Shown: positions 24,855-32,333, counted from the first letter of the stretch. The stretch: 32,510 bases of DNA from Trichocoleus sp. FACHB-40 (GCF_014695915.1 NZ_JACJPF010000047.1:1-32510); one strand, 5' to 3'. Numbers and translations: made by a program. Notes: generated by a model not told the origin, from the letters alone.

Positions 24855-25088
24855 ATGAGTGCCGTATCAGAGAAAGAATGGTTAGTTTGGAGAATGGCAT
24901 CAGTAGCGATCGCTACTGATGCCATAGCTTTGGAACAGCTATCAAATGAACTGATCTCGCAGTACACAGACTCGGAGTTAGCTGGTATCTGGCGACAAGC
25001 AAGGCTAGTGTTGACAGAAGAAGATGAGTGCTGGCTGGAAGATGAATTGTATCGCATCCTCGTTGAGAACTCACAAGTAGCAGCTTAA
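24855..25088 (+). CDS. Small unknown protein (77 aa)
   Basis: The frame from ATG 24855 encodes an acidic helical protein: SEKEWLVWRMASVAIATDAI, LEQLSNELISQYTDSELAGI, WRQARLVLTEEDECWLEDEL. I do not recognise a family. AGGAAG and AGGAG lie upstream at some distance. The codons MASVAIATDA come from a 32-bp perfect palindrome around a HIP1 site. It may be real because composition and amino acid pattern look coding beyond the palindrome, but a homologue search is decisive. Confidence 0.6.
   Translation: MSAVSEKEWLVWRMASVAIATDAIALEQLSNELISQYTDSELAGIWRQARLVLTEEDECWLEDELYRILVENSQVAA
24894..24925. repeat. 32-bp perfect palindrome centred on HIP1
   Basis: ATGGCATCAGTAGCGA is followed directly by its exact reverse complement. 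The centre is GCGATCGC (24906-24913). It lies inside the 77-aa reading frame and is translated as MASVAIATDAI on one strand and the same SVAIATDAI on the other. Confidence 0.9.
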
Positions 25089-25113
25089 AAGTTATAAGTT
25101 TTAAATTAATATA

Positions 25114-25950
25114 TCAACATTCAAAACTCTCTTGGTTTTGCTTAGCTAGGTAAGCTTTTGCTTGTTGCCAAAGATTTTCTAACTCATCCAAAGTGTAATC
25201 TGAAAGGGGACGGTCTGCGATCGCGTCCATTTTTTTAAGCCGCCCGATAAATCGCTTATTTGTTCCCTGTAAAGCTTCTGACGGGTCTAATTTATACCAA
25301 CGGGCGAGATTAATTACAGTAAAAAGTAAATCTCCCAGTTCCGCCTGCTGATGAGCTTCGTCTTCCTGTTGCAATGCTTCGTCAAATTCTGCCAACTCTT
25401 CTTTGAACTTCGCCCAAACTCCTTCCACATTCTCCCATTCAAACCCTGCCGCCGCCGCTTTTTGGGATATCTTCATCGCAGCCATCAGCGGCGGGAGTGT
25501 GCGAGAATAGCGATCCAGTTTGCGAGTCAGTAATTGGGTTTCTTCAGCGGTTTCGCCTTTTTCAGCGGCCTTGATTTGCTGCCAATTCTCGTGAACTTCC
25601 TCCACACTTTTGACTTCAACATCTCCAAACACATGGGGATGACGGCGAATCAACTTTTCGGTGATACCAGCAGCCACCTCAGTTAAGCTAAATTGACCGC
25701 ATTCACTAGCAATTTGAGCTTGCAGCACCACCTGTAAAAGTAAATCTCCCAGTTCTTCTGCGATCGCATCCTGCTCACCACTACGAATTGCATCCACCAC
25801 CTCATAAGCTTCCTCAATCACATAAGGAGTCAGCGTTTCGGGAGTTTGCGCTAAATCCCAGGGACAACCACCCTGAGGCGATCGCAACTTTGCAACTACC
25901 TCAATCAGCTGTTGCAGTGCAGACAATGCAGATTCAGAAGAATTAGACAT
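25114..25950 (-). CDS. mazG: Nucleoside triphosphate pyrophosphohydrolase MazG
   Basis: A house-cleaning enzyme hydrolysing NTPs and dNTPs to monophosphates and pyrophosphate. Both MazG halves are visible. The first has the metal-binding EEAYEVVD (46-53) and EELGDLLLQ (65-73); RRHPHVFGDVEV and WQQIKAAEKGE follow. The second half has KISQKAAAAGFEWENVEGV, KEELAEFDEAL and AELGDLLFTVINLARWY. The 278-aa length fits two-domain MazG. The start ATG is preceded by three GGCTAAT-type heptamers (25958-25978). It lies downstream of the DUF2227 gene on the same strand, 37 bp apart. Confidence 0.96.
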   Translation of the reverse strand: MSNSSESALSALQQLIEVVAKLRSPQGGCPWDLAQTPETLTPYVIEEAYEVVDAIRSGEQDAIAEELGDLLLQVVLQAQIASECGQFSLTEVAAGITEKLIRRHPHVFGDVEVKSVEEVHENWQQIKAAEKGETAEETQLLTRKLDRYSRTLPPLMAAMKISQKAAAAGFEWENVEGVWAKFKEELAEFDEALQQEDEAHQQAELGDLLFTVINLARWYKLDPSEALQGTNKRFIGRLKKMDAIADRPLSDYTLDELENLWQQAKAYLAKQNQESFEC

Positions 25951-25957
25951 AAATATC

Positions 25958-25978
25958 GGCTAATGGCTAATGGCTATT
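25958..25978. repeat. Three GGCTAAT heptamers
   Basis: GGCTAAT, GGCTAAT, GGCTATT in tandem just upstream of mazG, between it and the DUF2227 gene. It is an STRR-like array of a different heptamer from those in lysA and the J-protein gene. Confidence 0.7.
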
Positions 25979-25987
25979 AACTCTTCT

Positions 25988-26581
25988 CTATCTTACCTTC
26001 CTTGTCCTTTGCGTCTTTGCGGTTCCTTTCTTACCTCTTCGCTTACGCTTAACTCGCTTAGGCATCAAAGCACCCACACCACCTTTTTGCAACCGCTTAT
26101 AAGCAGAACCACCCCAATCGCTGAATGAGTGACTCATCGCACCCAATTCCAAACCTGCAAAAAGTGCCATCCATTCAGAAGGGTATTGAGACGATTGCAA
26201 AACCACATCCGCCACCACTTGCCAATTCCACCCCCCGCCCCAGACTAACTGCACAATAGCCGAAATCAGCAACGCTAGGAGAAACAGCCAAAATAATAGG
26301 TATAGCGATCGCAACGTCGTCCCAATAATTAGCCCATGCGAAAAAACAGAGCGATGGCGCAGACTTTTTTGGTAAGGTATCCAAATCCACCGCAACCAGC
26401 CCCAACGCTTATAAGGACGCGAGTTGAGATCCAAGTCTGGGCCAAACATCAGCCCACTGAATAAAAATCCCCCCGAAACGATTAAGGTCAGATTGCTACT
26501 GCGAGTCAACCCCATCGTCGCGCCCGCCACCATCGGCAAGCACCATAGAGTTATGCGATCGTGCGTTGCACCAGAAGGCAT
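25988..26581 (-). CDS. DUF2227 family putative metal-binding membrane protein
   Basis: A 197-aa protein of a family annotated as predicted metal-binding; no function is proven. The N-terminus PSGATHDRITLW has a His-Asp pair, and LRHRSVFSHG and AMSHSFSDWGGS carry further His/Asp residues likely to bind metal; GPDLDLNSRPYKRWG is another conserved block. Membrane helices lie at about 15-45, 88-113 and near 145. The last ten or so residues (GTAKTQRTRKVR) are encoded by GCAAAGACGCAAAGG repeat DNA, so the native tail may differ. ATG start. It is upstream of mazG. Confidence 0.85.
   Translation of the reverse strand: MPSGATHDRITLWCLPMVAGATMGLTRSSNLTLIVSGGFLFSGLMFGPDLDLNSRPYKRWGWLRWIWIPYQKSLRHRSVFSHGLIIGTTLRSLYLLFWLFLLALLISAIVQLVWGGGWNWQVVADVVLQSSQYPSEWMALFAGLELGAMSHSFSDWGGSAYKRLQKGGVGALMPKRVKRKRRGKKGTAKTQRTRKVR
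26007..26023. repeat. CGCAAAG-type repeat at the DUF2227 C-terminus
   Basis: On the coding strand CCGCAAAGACGCAAAGG forms two CGCAAAG units one base apart. This is a frequent intergenic repeat of cyanobacteria, here translated as AKTQRT near the stop codon. Confidence 0.5.
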
Positions 26582-26660
26582 CAGGTGTAAATTTCTTCTT
26601 TTTGCAAACTATACACTTTTCAGAAAACATCTGCTATTATTGATTCTATTGTGTGAAATT

Positions 26661-26732
26661 GGGCGGTTAGCTCAGCGGTAGAGCGCCTGCCTTACAAGCA
26701 GGTGGCCACTGGTTCAAATCCAGTACCGCCCA
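26661..26732 (+). tRNA. tRNA-Val (anticodon UAC)
   Basis: A cloverleaf of 72 nt: acceptor GGGCGGT/ACCGCCC, D-arm with AGCTCAGCGGTAGAGC, anticodon stem CCTGC/GCAGG with loop CTTACAA (anticodon TAC), and T-arm with GGTTCAAATCC. The discriminator base is A and the CCA end is not encoded, so it needs the CCA-adding activity. It lies between the DUF2227 gene and the NACHT locus. Confidence 0.97.
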
Positions 26733-27098
26733 TTGATTTTTGTACGTTCGCAAATTAATGTCGTTGAGACAAATGTTGAAGCAGCGATCGCTGTAACAGT
26801 TTCCTGAAGTCGCTTTTAAAGGCTATTTTCGTAAGACTCTAAAATTTTGACTCCATCTCTCCTGTAAAGGGAGAGGCAAACTGCGTGAGTTGGTGGATTT
26901 TGACAGGGGTTTGGCGATGCAAACGATTGATCGGGGGTCGCCTCTTGTGCCGTTTTGGAGCGATCGCATCCACAAGCCTCTACAACAGAATTTGACAAGC
27001 TTTGGGCAACAAAGGAGTCCTGATTTCCGTGAAGACCTTGCAGACATTACGCAGTTGTCAGAGTAAAACTGAGATAGTGAGTTGACGGCAGAGTTGCA
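26733..27098. other. Intergenic region between tRNA-Val and the NACHT locus
   Basis: No firm gene is present in 366 bases. There is a CTCTCC/GGGAGAGG-type hairpin near 26854-26875 and two HIP1 sites. A plus-strand frame of 49 codons (26917-27066, MQTIDRGSPLVPFWSDRIHK) is open but unrecognised. It may be debris of a lost gene; upstream codons in the same frame (GKLRELVDFDRGLA) are also protein-like. Confidence 0.4.
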
Positions 27099-27563
27099 AT
27101 GATGGAACTGATTACTTTGGCAGCAGCAAATGCGATCGCAAAAGTTGCCTTTGATAAATTTGTGGAAGGTGGCGCGGGCGAACTAGGCAAAAAGACGACT
27201 GAGGGTATTACGAAGCGGATCCAAAAACTGGGCGAAACTGTTTGGCAGAAAGCAATTAAAGGTAAGCCTCAGGCAGAAAAGGTGTTAGCTGGGGCAGCGA
27301 AAGACTCGCCGGAAGATATGCAGAAACTAAAGAATTACTTGAATGGTTTGTGGAAATCGGATCGAGCCTTTGAGAGGGAAGTTCAAACCCTGGTGCAGGA
27401 AATCCATCAGGTGATTCAGTTTGAGGACTGGGATGCTGAGAATGTGTTGAATGTGTTTAGTGGGACGGGACAACAGTTTAACAATAAAGAGATCCAGCCG
27501 AATGCATCGGTGCAGCAAGGCACGATTACGAATTACCACTACCACGGCACTAATCCCAACTGA
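27099..27563 (+). CDS. N-terminal part of a NACHT locus: small helical protein, cut by TGA
   Basis: This 154-aa frame starts at ATG 27099 (or 27102) and ends at TGA 27561-27563. It is mostly helical (AANAIAKVAFDKFVEGG, LGKKTTEGITKRIQKLGETV, LKNYLNGLWKSDRAFERE) and ends in an Asn/Gln/Gly-rich stretch (GTGQQFNNKEIQPNASVQQG, then TITNYHYHG). Similar regions precede the NTPase in cyanobacterial NACHT proteins. The next gene is in the same frame, with 22 open codons between, so it is probably the N-terminal domain of one ancestral protein. It could also be a real separate partner or adaptor. No catalytic motif is seen. Confidence 0.65.
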   Translation: MMELITLAAANAIAKVAFDKFVEGGAGELGKKTTEGITKRIQKLGETVWQKAIKGKPQAEKVLAGAAKDSPEDMQKLKNYLNGLWKSDRAFEREVQTLVQEIHQVIQFEDWDAENVLNVFSGTGQQFNNKEIQPNASVQQGTITNYHYHGTNPN

Positions 27564-27629
27564 CCAGAGTCGTCGGGAGGGGCACCGCCAAAGTCAAATA
27601 CCCCAAAAGCTAAACGGGAAGCATCCCAG

Positions 27630-29450
27630 GTGAAACTGCTGCAAGCTGTCACAACGGAAGTGCAGGGACGGCTAGAGCAGTCGTTGCACAATGCGGTGTG
27701 GCTGGCTCTGGGAATGGAGCGGCAGAACTATCGCGTGCAGCGTCCTTGGTCGGCAGCGGTAGCGCAACCATCGCAGTCAGCGGTGCCTTTGGATGCCGGA
27801 ACTCGACTTGTAGAGGTATTTGATCGCCCAGAACTTGCCCGTCAATTGCTAATCCTCGGCGAACCAGGAGCGGGTAAGACAACAATGATGCTGGAGTTAG
27901 CAGAAGATTTGCTGCAACGAGCGACAGCAGACAAAGCAGAGCCAATCCCAGTGTTAATCAGTTTGTCGTCTTGGAAAAATCCGAAGCAATCAATTTTTGA
28001 GTGGCTAGTAGGCGAGTTGAAAGGGAAATATGGAATTCGTCAGGATGTGGCGCAGCTATGGCTAGAGAACAATCAACTGCTGCCGTTGCTTGATGGGCTG
28101 GATGAGGTTGCACCTCAGCATCAACCAGCTTGTGCCGTGGCCCTCAATGAGTGGTTGATAGGAGAACTTATGCAGCGCCCTTGTGGTGTTCTGATTTGCT
28201 GTCGGCGGGAAGAGTTTGAGCAAGTGGTGCGTCAGCCGTTGAACCTGTATGGGGCGATTTATTTGCAGGCATTAACCGTCGAGCAAATTGAGGACTATTT
28301 TGCTCAGTTTGAGTTGCAGGATGTGTGGCAGACGGTGCAGCAGGATGAGGCGTTGCAGGAGCTGCTGACAACGCCACTGTTTTTATCCATGTTTGGCTGG
28401 GTGCAGAAGCAGGGAAAGTTTTCGCTCTCAGATTGGCGATCGCGCACCGCCTCTGAGCGCCAAGTTGAATATTTGCTCGATACCTATTGGGAAGCCGCGA
28501 TCACCCGCGAGTTGATTATCGATCCCAACGACAAGCAACAGGGCATCTTGAGCAAAACTTATGGGACAAAGCGACTGCCAACGCGCAAGGCGGTTCAACG
28601 AGCATTGGTGTTTGTGGCGAAGGCATTGGAACACGAGTCGCAGACAGAGTTTTTGATTGAGAGAATGCAATTGTCTTGGTTGCCAGAGAAACAGCAGAGA
28701 AATAGTTATAGGTTATTGTTTATGCTGTTTTTTACATCAGTATTTGCGGTGGCTAGTTTGTGGGCTAGGCGTTTTCCTGCATCGTTACTTCCTTTAGTAG
28801 CCACATTTCCTTTTCTAAAATATTTGATAACAATGGACAATATTGTTCCTACTGAAAAACTTCAGTTCAATATACTGGGAAGGTCAAAAGAACAAATTTC
28901 ATCTATAGGGGTAGTGCTGAGTTTATCCTCATCGATTCTGGTCGGGGCTGCTTGGCTTACAACAAAAATAGAGTGGAGCTATTCACTAATAGTATTGCTA
29001 TCTGGCGTAGCGATCAATTCTTGTGTTCGCTGGCTTATTGCAAATATGAGGGCAGAGATTCAAACTCAAGTAGTGGCAAATCAAGGTATTAAAGACTCAT
29101 GGAGAAATATATTCTTGTTTGTATTGTGGGTATTGCTAGTCACTGGTATACTCTGCCTCCGTTTTCAAGTAAGCATCCGTATTTTTATAGACAGAGGGTT
29201 TTCACCTCAAGTTTTTCTTGGTTACATCATTTACATCATTGGGTTTGCATCCTTTGAGGGTGGCGGAAATGCTTTACTTCAGCATTTCGTCCTCCGCCTT
29301 GTCCTTGCCTGGAATCGCTACGCCCCCTTGCGCTATGACCTGCTGCTCAATTACTGCACTGAGAGGCTCCTATTGCAGCGCGTTGGAGGTCGCTATCGCT
29401 TCATGCACAAGCTGCTGCAAGACCACTTTGCCAAGATGGATTTGGTGTGA
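27630..29450 (+). CDS. NACHT-domain NTPase with membrane-spanning C-terminus
   Basis: This is a STAND-type NTPase of the NACHT clade. Walker A is GEPGAGKT (77-84), Walker B is LLPLLDGLDEV (150-160, with the D-GLDE pattern typical of NACHT), then GVLICCRREEFE (sensor-type strand) and the winged-helix region with LTTPLFLSMF. The C-terminal part from about 360 has four to six hydrophobic helices and ends RFMHKLLQDHFAKM. There are no WD40, TPR or LRR sensor repeats. NACHT proteins of bacteria are often antiphage or conflict proteins; that role is inferred. The GTG start at 27630 has only a weak GGGAAG upstream; the frame is open back to the TGA at 27561, so the true protein may begin at 27099. 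HIP1 sites occur inside. Confidence 0.85.
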   Translation: MKLLQAVTTEVQGRLEQSLHNAVWLALGMERQNYRVQRPWSAAVAQPSQSAVPLDAGTRLVEVFDRPELARQLLILGEPGAGKTTMMLELAEDLLQRATADKAEPIPVLISLSSWKNPKQSIFEWLVGELKGKYGIRQDVAQLWLENNQLLPLLDGLDEVAPQHQPACAVALNEWLIGELMQRPCGVLICCRREEFEQVVRQPLNLYGAIYLQALTVEQIEDYFAQFELQDVWQTVQQDEALQELLTTPLFLSMFGWVQKQGKFSLSDWRSRTASERQVEYLLDTYWEAAITRELIIDPNDKQQGILSKTYGTKRLPTRKAVQRALVFVAKALEHESQTEFLIERMQLSWLPEKQQRNSYRLLFMLFFTSVFAVASLWARRFPASLLPLVATFPFLKYLITMDNIVPTEKLQFNILGRSKEQISSIGVVLSLSSSILVGAAWLTTKIEWSYSLIVLLSGVAINSCVRWLIANMRAEIQTQVVANQGIKDSWRNIFLFVLWVLLVTGILCLRFQVSIRIFIDRGFSPQVFLGYIIYIIGFASFEGGGNALLQHFVLRLVLAWNRYAPLRYDLLLNYCTERLLLQRVGGRYRFMHKLLQDHFAKMDLV

Positions 29451-29966
29451 AAGAAGGCGATGGAGAACCTGAAAGTTGCGATTGCATTTGAGAAAAGGAA
29501 GGAATGCGATCGCTCATTCACTCCCACCCAACTTTGACCAGCATCGCTTGCCACGCCTCAATCTGCTGTTGTAATTACTGAATGCGACTCAGTTTATTCA
29601 AACAATCCCCAACTTTTTACCGCTATAAAAGCTTAAAATTCGGCTGATATATAAGGTTGAAGCTTTAGGATATTTGTCCAACGTGATAAATATTTTTTAG
29701 CAATATTTATGGATGAGTGATATGGGGATTTGGGGGAAAATGCCAATAATTTGCCGATGATTTAATTGTCGGATGCGATCGCGCCCATCGAAGCATTGAA
29801 TTTTTCCCAGATGCGTCGCCGCAGATGGCACTGCACTACTTGGTGAATTGGATACCTAGATACAGAAATTTACCCAAAATCAACACAACATTTAACAATA
29901 TTGAGTTGCGCCCCATTCCTCCCTAAAATTAAACCATTCTGGATTTGCTCTTGACCTGGAGGAATT
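29451..29966. other. Gene-poor region with coding-like debris
   Basis: No intact gene is evident in 516 bases. On the minus strand 29518-29616 reads KVGDCLNKLSRIQ, stop, LQQQIEAWQAMLVKVGWE, like the end of a decayed gene. On the plus strand about 29738-29880 reads FADDLIVGCDRAHRSIEFF and PDASPQMALHYLVNW, also protein-like, without a start. A 9-bp AT hairpin is at 29686-29710 (ATAAATATT/AATATTTAT). The last bases hold the GGAGG ribosome site of the next gene. Confidence 0.45.
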
Positions 29967-30923
29967 ATGACCCATCGTCCAATTATTCTTGGCATAGTCG
30001 GCGACAGCGCCGCTGGTAAAACAACGCTGACGAAGGGAATTGCTCAAGTCTTGGGTGAAGAGGATGTCACAGTCATCTGTACTGATGATTATCACCGCTA
30101 CGACAGGAAACAACGTGCTGAGTTAGGAATCTCGGCGTTGCACCCAGACTGCAACTACGTGGATATCATGGAACAGCACCTGTCCCTGCTACAAAACGGA
30201 CAACCCATACTTAAACCAATTTACAATCACCACACAGGAGCCTTCGACCCGCCAGAGTATATCAAACCAAGTAAATATGTGATTGTTGAAGGATTGCTCG
30301 GTTATTCCACTCGCGTAGCGCGTGATTGCTACGATGTGAAAGTGTATCTCGCACCGCCGGAAGAACTGCGATACGAGTGGAAAATCAAGCGCGATACCAT
30401 GAAGCGCGGCTACACAAGAGAACAGGTTCTCGAACAACTGCAAAAACGGGAATCCGACTCAGAGGAGTTTATCCGTCCTCAGCGTCAGTGGGCAGATATG
30501 ATAGTAACTTTCTACCCGCCTCAGGATGATGCAAAAGAAGTAAATTCCCATCTGAATGTGCGTTTGGTACTTAGACCGACTATCCCACATCCAGACATGA
30601 CCAATATTTTGAGTCCAGGGAGTGACAATTCTCAATCGCCAATCCGTCTGGAACTAGACCGGGATATGAGCAAGCCAGTTGATGTGCTTGAAGTTGACGG
30701 TCATGCTACTAGCGAACAGGTTGTGCAGGTAGAGCGAGTTCTATGCAGCACAGTACCAACTTTAATGCCTTTCTGTAGCCGGGAAGGAAACCCCGATATT
30801 GGTAAGCTTATTGGGACAACTGGGGAAACGCTTCAGAGTTACCCCTTGGCTCTGACGCAGTTACTCGTAGCGTATCATATGCTCAAGGCTGCTGATATTC
30901 ACCAACCGGGAATTCAAAGTTAA
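29967..30923 (+). CDS. Phosphoribulokinase homologue
   Basis: The 318-aa protein belongs to the phosphoribulokinase/uridine kinase superfamily, closest in layout to the Calvin-cycle PRK of cyanobacteria. It has the P-loop GDSAAGKT (12-19), VICTDDYHRYDRKQR (catalytic Asp about 40), KPIYNHHTGAFDPPE and IVEGLLGYST. Standard cyanobacterial PRK has a Cys in the P-loop (GDSGCGKS) that pairs with the Cys before DDYH; here the P-loop Cys is Ala16, while C38 remains. The C-terminal 100 residues are divergent (PVDVLEVDGH, GNPDIGKLIG). It may be a second PRK or a kinase for another sugar phosphate. GGAGG precedes the ATG; monocistronic. Confidence 0.8.
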   Translation: MTHRPIILGIVGDSAAGKTTLTKGIAQVLGEEDVTVICTDDYHRYDRKQRAELGISALHPDCNYVDIMEQHLSLLQNGQPILKPIYNHHTGAFDPPEYIKPSKYVIVEGLLGYSTRVARDCYDVKVYLAPPEELRYEWKIKRDTMKRGYTREQVLEQLQKRESDSEEFIRPQRQWADMIVTFYPPQDDAKEVNSHLNVRLVLRPTIPHPDMTNILSPGSDNSQSPIRLELDRDMSKPVDVLEVDGHATSEQVVQVERVLCSTVPTLMPFCSREGNPDIGKLIGTTGETLQSYPLALTQLLVAYHMLKAADIHQPGIQS

Positions 30924-30995
30924 AAATTTAAGAATTGGGATTCTTAAATTTGGTGCTATTTGGGAAAACTAAATATAGTCTTTCCCAGTGCATTT

Positions 30996-31727
30996 ATGAC
31001 TTATTGCCTCAGAATTGCAGATATACCCCTGAGTGAGCGACCCCGCGAACGATTAATGGCTCAGGGAGCCAAAAATCTCGCTACAGCTGAACTAATTGCA
31101 ATTCTGTTAGGCACGGGTCAGGGACATGGTAAACTGTCAGCTGTTGGGCTTGGACAATACATATTACAGGAATTAAGTCAATACCAGCGCGACCCTTTAG
31201 AAATGCTGCGGGATATTAGCGTTCAGGAGTTGATGAAGATTCCTGGTGTGGGTATTGCAAAGGCAGCGACAATTCTGGCGGCGGTTGAGTTGGGAAAACG
31301 GGCGTTTCAATCTCGTCCAGGCGATCGCACTACTATTGATTCTCCAGCAGCAGCAGCGGCAGCGCTAAGTCACGATTTGATGTGGCAGGTGCAAGAGCGA
31401 TTTGCAGTGGTGCTGTTGGATGTCAAAAATCGCTTGATTGGCACCCAAGTCATTACTATTGGCACCGCGACTGAAACTTTAGCTCCTCCACGCGAGATTT
31501 TCCGGGAGGTGCTTCGCCAGGGTGCAACGCGGCTAATCATAGCGCACAATCATCCATCTGGAAGCGTTGAACCAAGTGAAGAAGATATTAATCTGACACG
31601 CCAGCTGTTGGTAGGAGCGCAATATTTAAGTATTCCCCTGCTGGATCATTTGATTTTGGGACATGGCGAGCATTTGAGTCTGCGTCAGACAACAAGTTTA
31701 TGGGATGAGTATCCGCAGGGAGATTGA
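30996..31727 (+). CDS. radC: RadC-family protein (JAB/JAMM domain)
   Basis: An N-terminal helix-hairpin-helix part ([36 protein letters not shown]) is joined to a JAB metalloprotease-like domain with the JAMM motif [14 protein letters not shown] (H184, H186, S194, D197). The family was named DNA repair protein RadC, but a repair role is doubtful and the activity is unsettled. I chose ATG 30996 ([19 protein letters not shown]), which matches the usual start; an in-frame TTG at 30960 would add 12 residues not expected in the family. It lies 72 bp after the PRK homologue on the same strand. Confidence 0.95.
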   Translation: MTYCLRIADIPLSERPRERLMAQGAKNLATAELIAILLGTGQGHGKLSAVGLGQYILQELSQYQRDPLEMLRDISVQELMKIPGVGIAKAATILAAVELGKRAFQSRPGDRTTIDSPAAAAAALSHDLMWQVQERFAVVLLDVKNRLIGTQVITIGTATETLAPPREIFREVLRQGATRLIIAHNHPSGSVEPSEEDINLTRQLLVGAQYLSIPLLDHLILGHGEHLSLRQTTSLWDEYPQGD

Positions 31728-31765
31728 AAAAAGGCAATCATGCAATGATCAAAAGTCGCGGCAAA

Positions 31766-31792
31766 TATAAGCCCACAGGCTTTATATTTGCT
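31766..31792. terminator. Hairpin after radC
   Basis: AAATATAAGCC and GGCTTTATATTT form an 11-bp stem with one bulged base. It lies about 40 bp beyond the radC stop codon. It may terminate radC, but a run of U is absent. Confidence 0.4.
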
Positions 31793-31878
31793 CTTATAGG
31801 GATGCTCCCATTGGCATCGCCTGATTGGTTGACCCAAAAGAATGATGTTCTTTGCTGGGGTAAGAGCAAAGATTTATA

Positions 31879-31957
31879 TATAGCGGTCCTTATCTGTCGC
31901 AGGCATGACGCTTGTGCTAGAAACAAAAAAATATTTCATTTGTTTAGGACTGCTATA
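31879..31957. mobile_element. MITE-like inverted-repeat element (79 bp)
   Basis: TATAGCGGTCCT (31879-31890) and AGGACTGCTATA (31946-31957) are terminal inverted repeats with one mismatch, bounded by TA dinucleotides as expected of IS630/Tc1-type elements. The core is AT-rich and non-coding. The ends match a sequence that is common in cyanobacterial intergenic DNA. That it is mobile is inferred. Confidence 0.45.
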
Positions 31958-31982
31958 GATTACTTAATTCTTTTCATATCAA

Positions 31983-32333
31983 ATGAAAACTATTTTGAAA
32001 CCGCTATTTGCCCATATTACCGGGACTTGTGCTTTGTTAATTACGTCCGTTTCCTTATTTGGCGGACAGACTCCTGCGGCTGCTAACCCAGAGTTCAACT
32101 CGATATCTCCTGCACAAGCACAACAATTCAATCGCGGCTTAATTCCTTCAAGTTCGCAAGAGTTTTTTAGACAAGGACAGGAGAAGCTGGAAAAAGAAAT
32201 TGAAATTTTGAACAGGCGGCGGCTTTTGAACTCACCTGTTCTCAAAAATGATAACTTGCCAAGGGTAGAGGATTCTTTCCCAGACAAAGAAAGCGATTTT
32301 AGGGATAATTCTAATAAGCTGTTGTGCAGTTAA
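31983..32333 (+). CDS. Small exported protein of unknown function
   Basis: The 116-aa protein begins with a clear signal peptide: basic MKTILK, a hydrophobic core TGTCALLITSVSLFGG, and a probable cleavage at TPAAA/NPEF (about 35). The mature part has FNSISPAQAQQFNRGL and a charged helix SQEFFRQGQEKLEKEIEIL, followed by a polar tail ending KLLCS. I do not recognise a family. The start lies 26 bp after the MITE-like repeat. The stop is only 42 bp before the IS630-type transposase start, so its 3' end could have been altered by that insertion. Confidence 0.65.
   Translation: MKTILKPLFAHITGTCALLITSVSLFGGQTPAAANPEFNSISPAQAQQFNRGLIPSSSQEFFRQGQEKLEKEIEILNRRRLLNSPVLKNDNLPRVEDSFPDKESDFRDNSNKLLCS

Noticed and set aside
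26816-27047. Minus-strand frames between tRNA-Val and the NACHT locus
   Set aside because: Two overlapping short frames in different phases, Cys/Ser/Pro-rich and without a ribosome site; they look like chance openings over repeat sequence.
27099-29450. A complete known antiphage operon at the NACHT locus
   Set aside because: Only the NTPase and its N-terminal region are visible. No nuclease, protease, TIR or toxin partner lies next to it, so a named system cannot be assigned.
31724-32086. Plus-strand frame of 120 codons after radC
   Set aside because: It crosses a hairpin and the MITE-like repeat, has no family resemblance and overlaps the better supported exported protein with its signal peptide.
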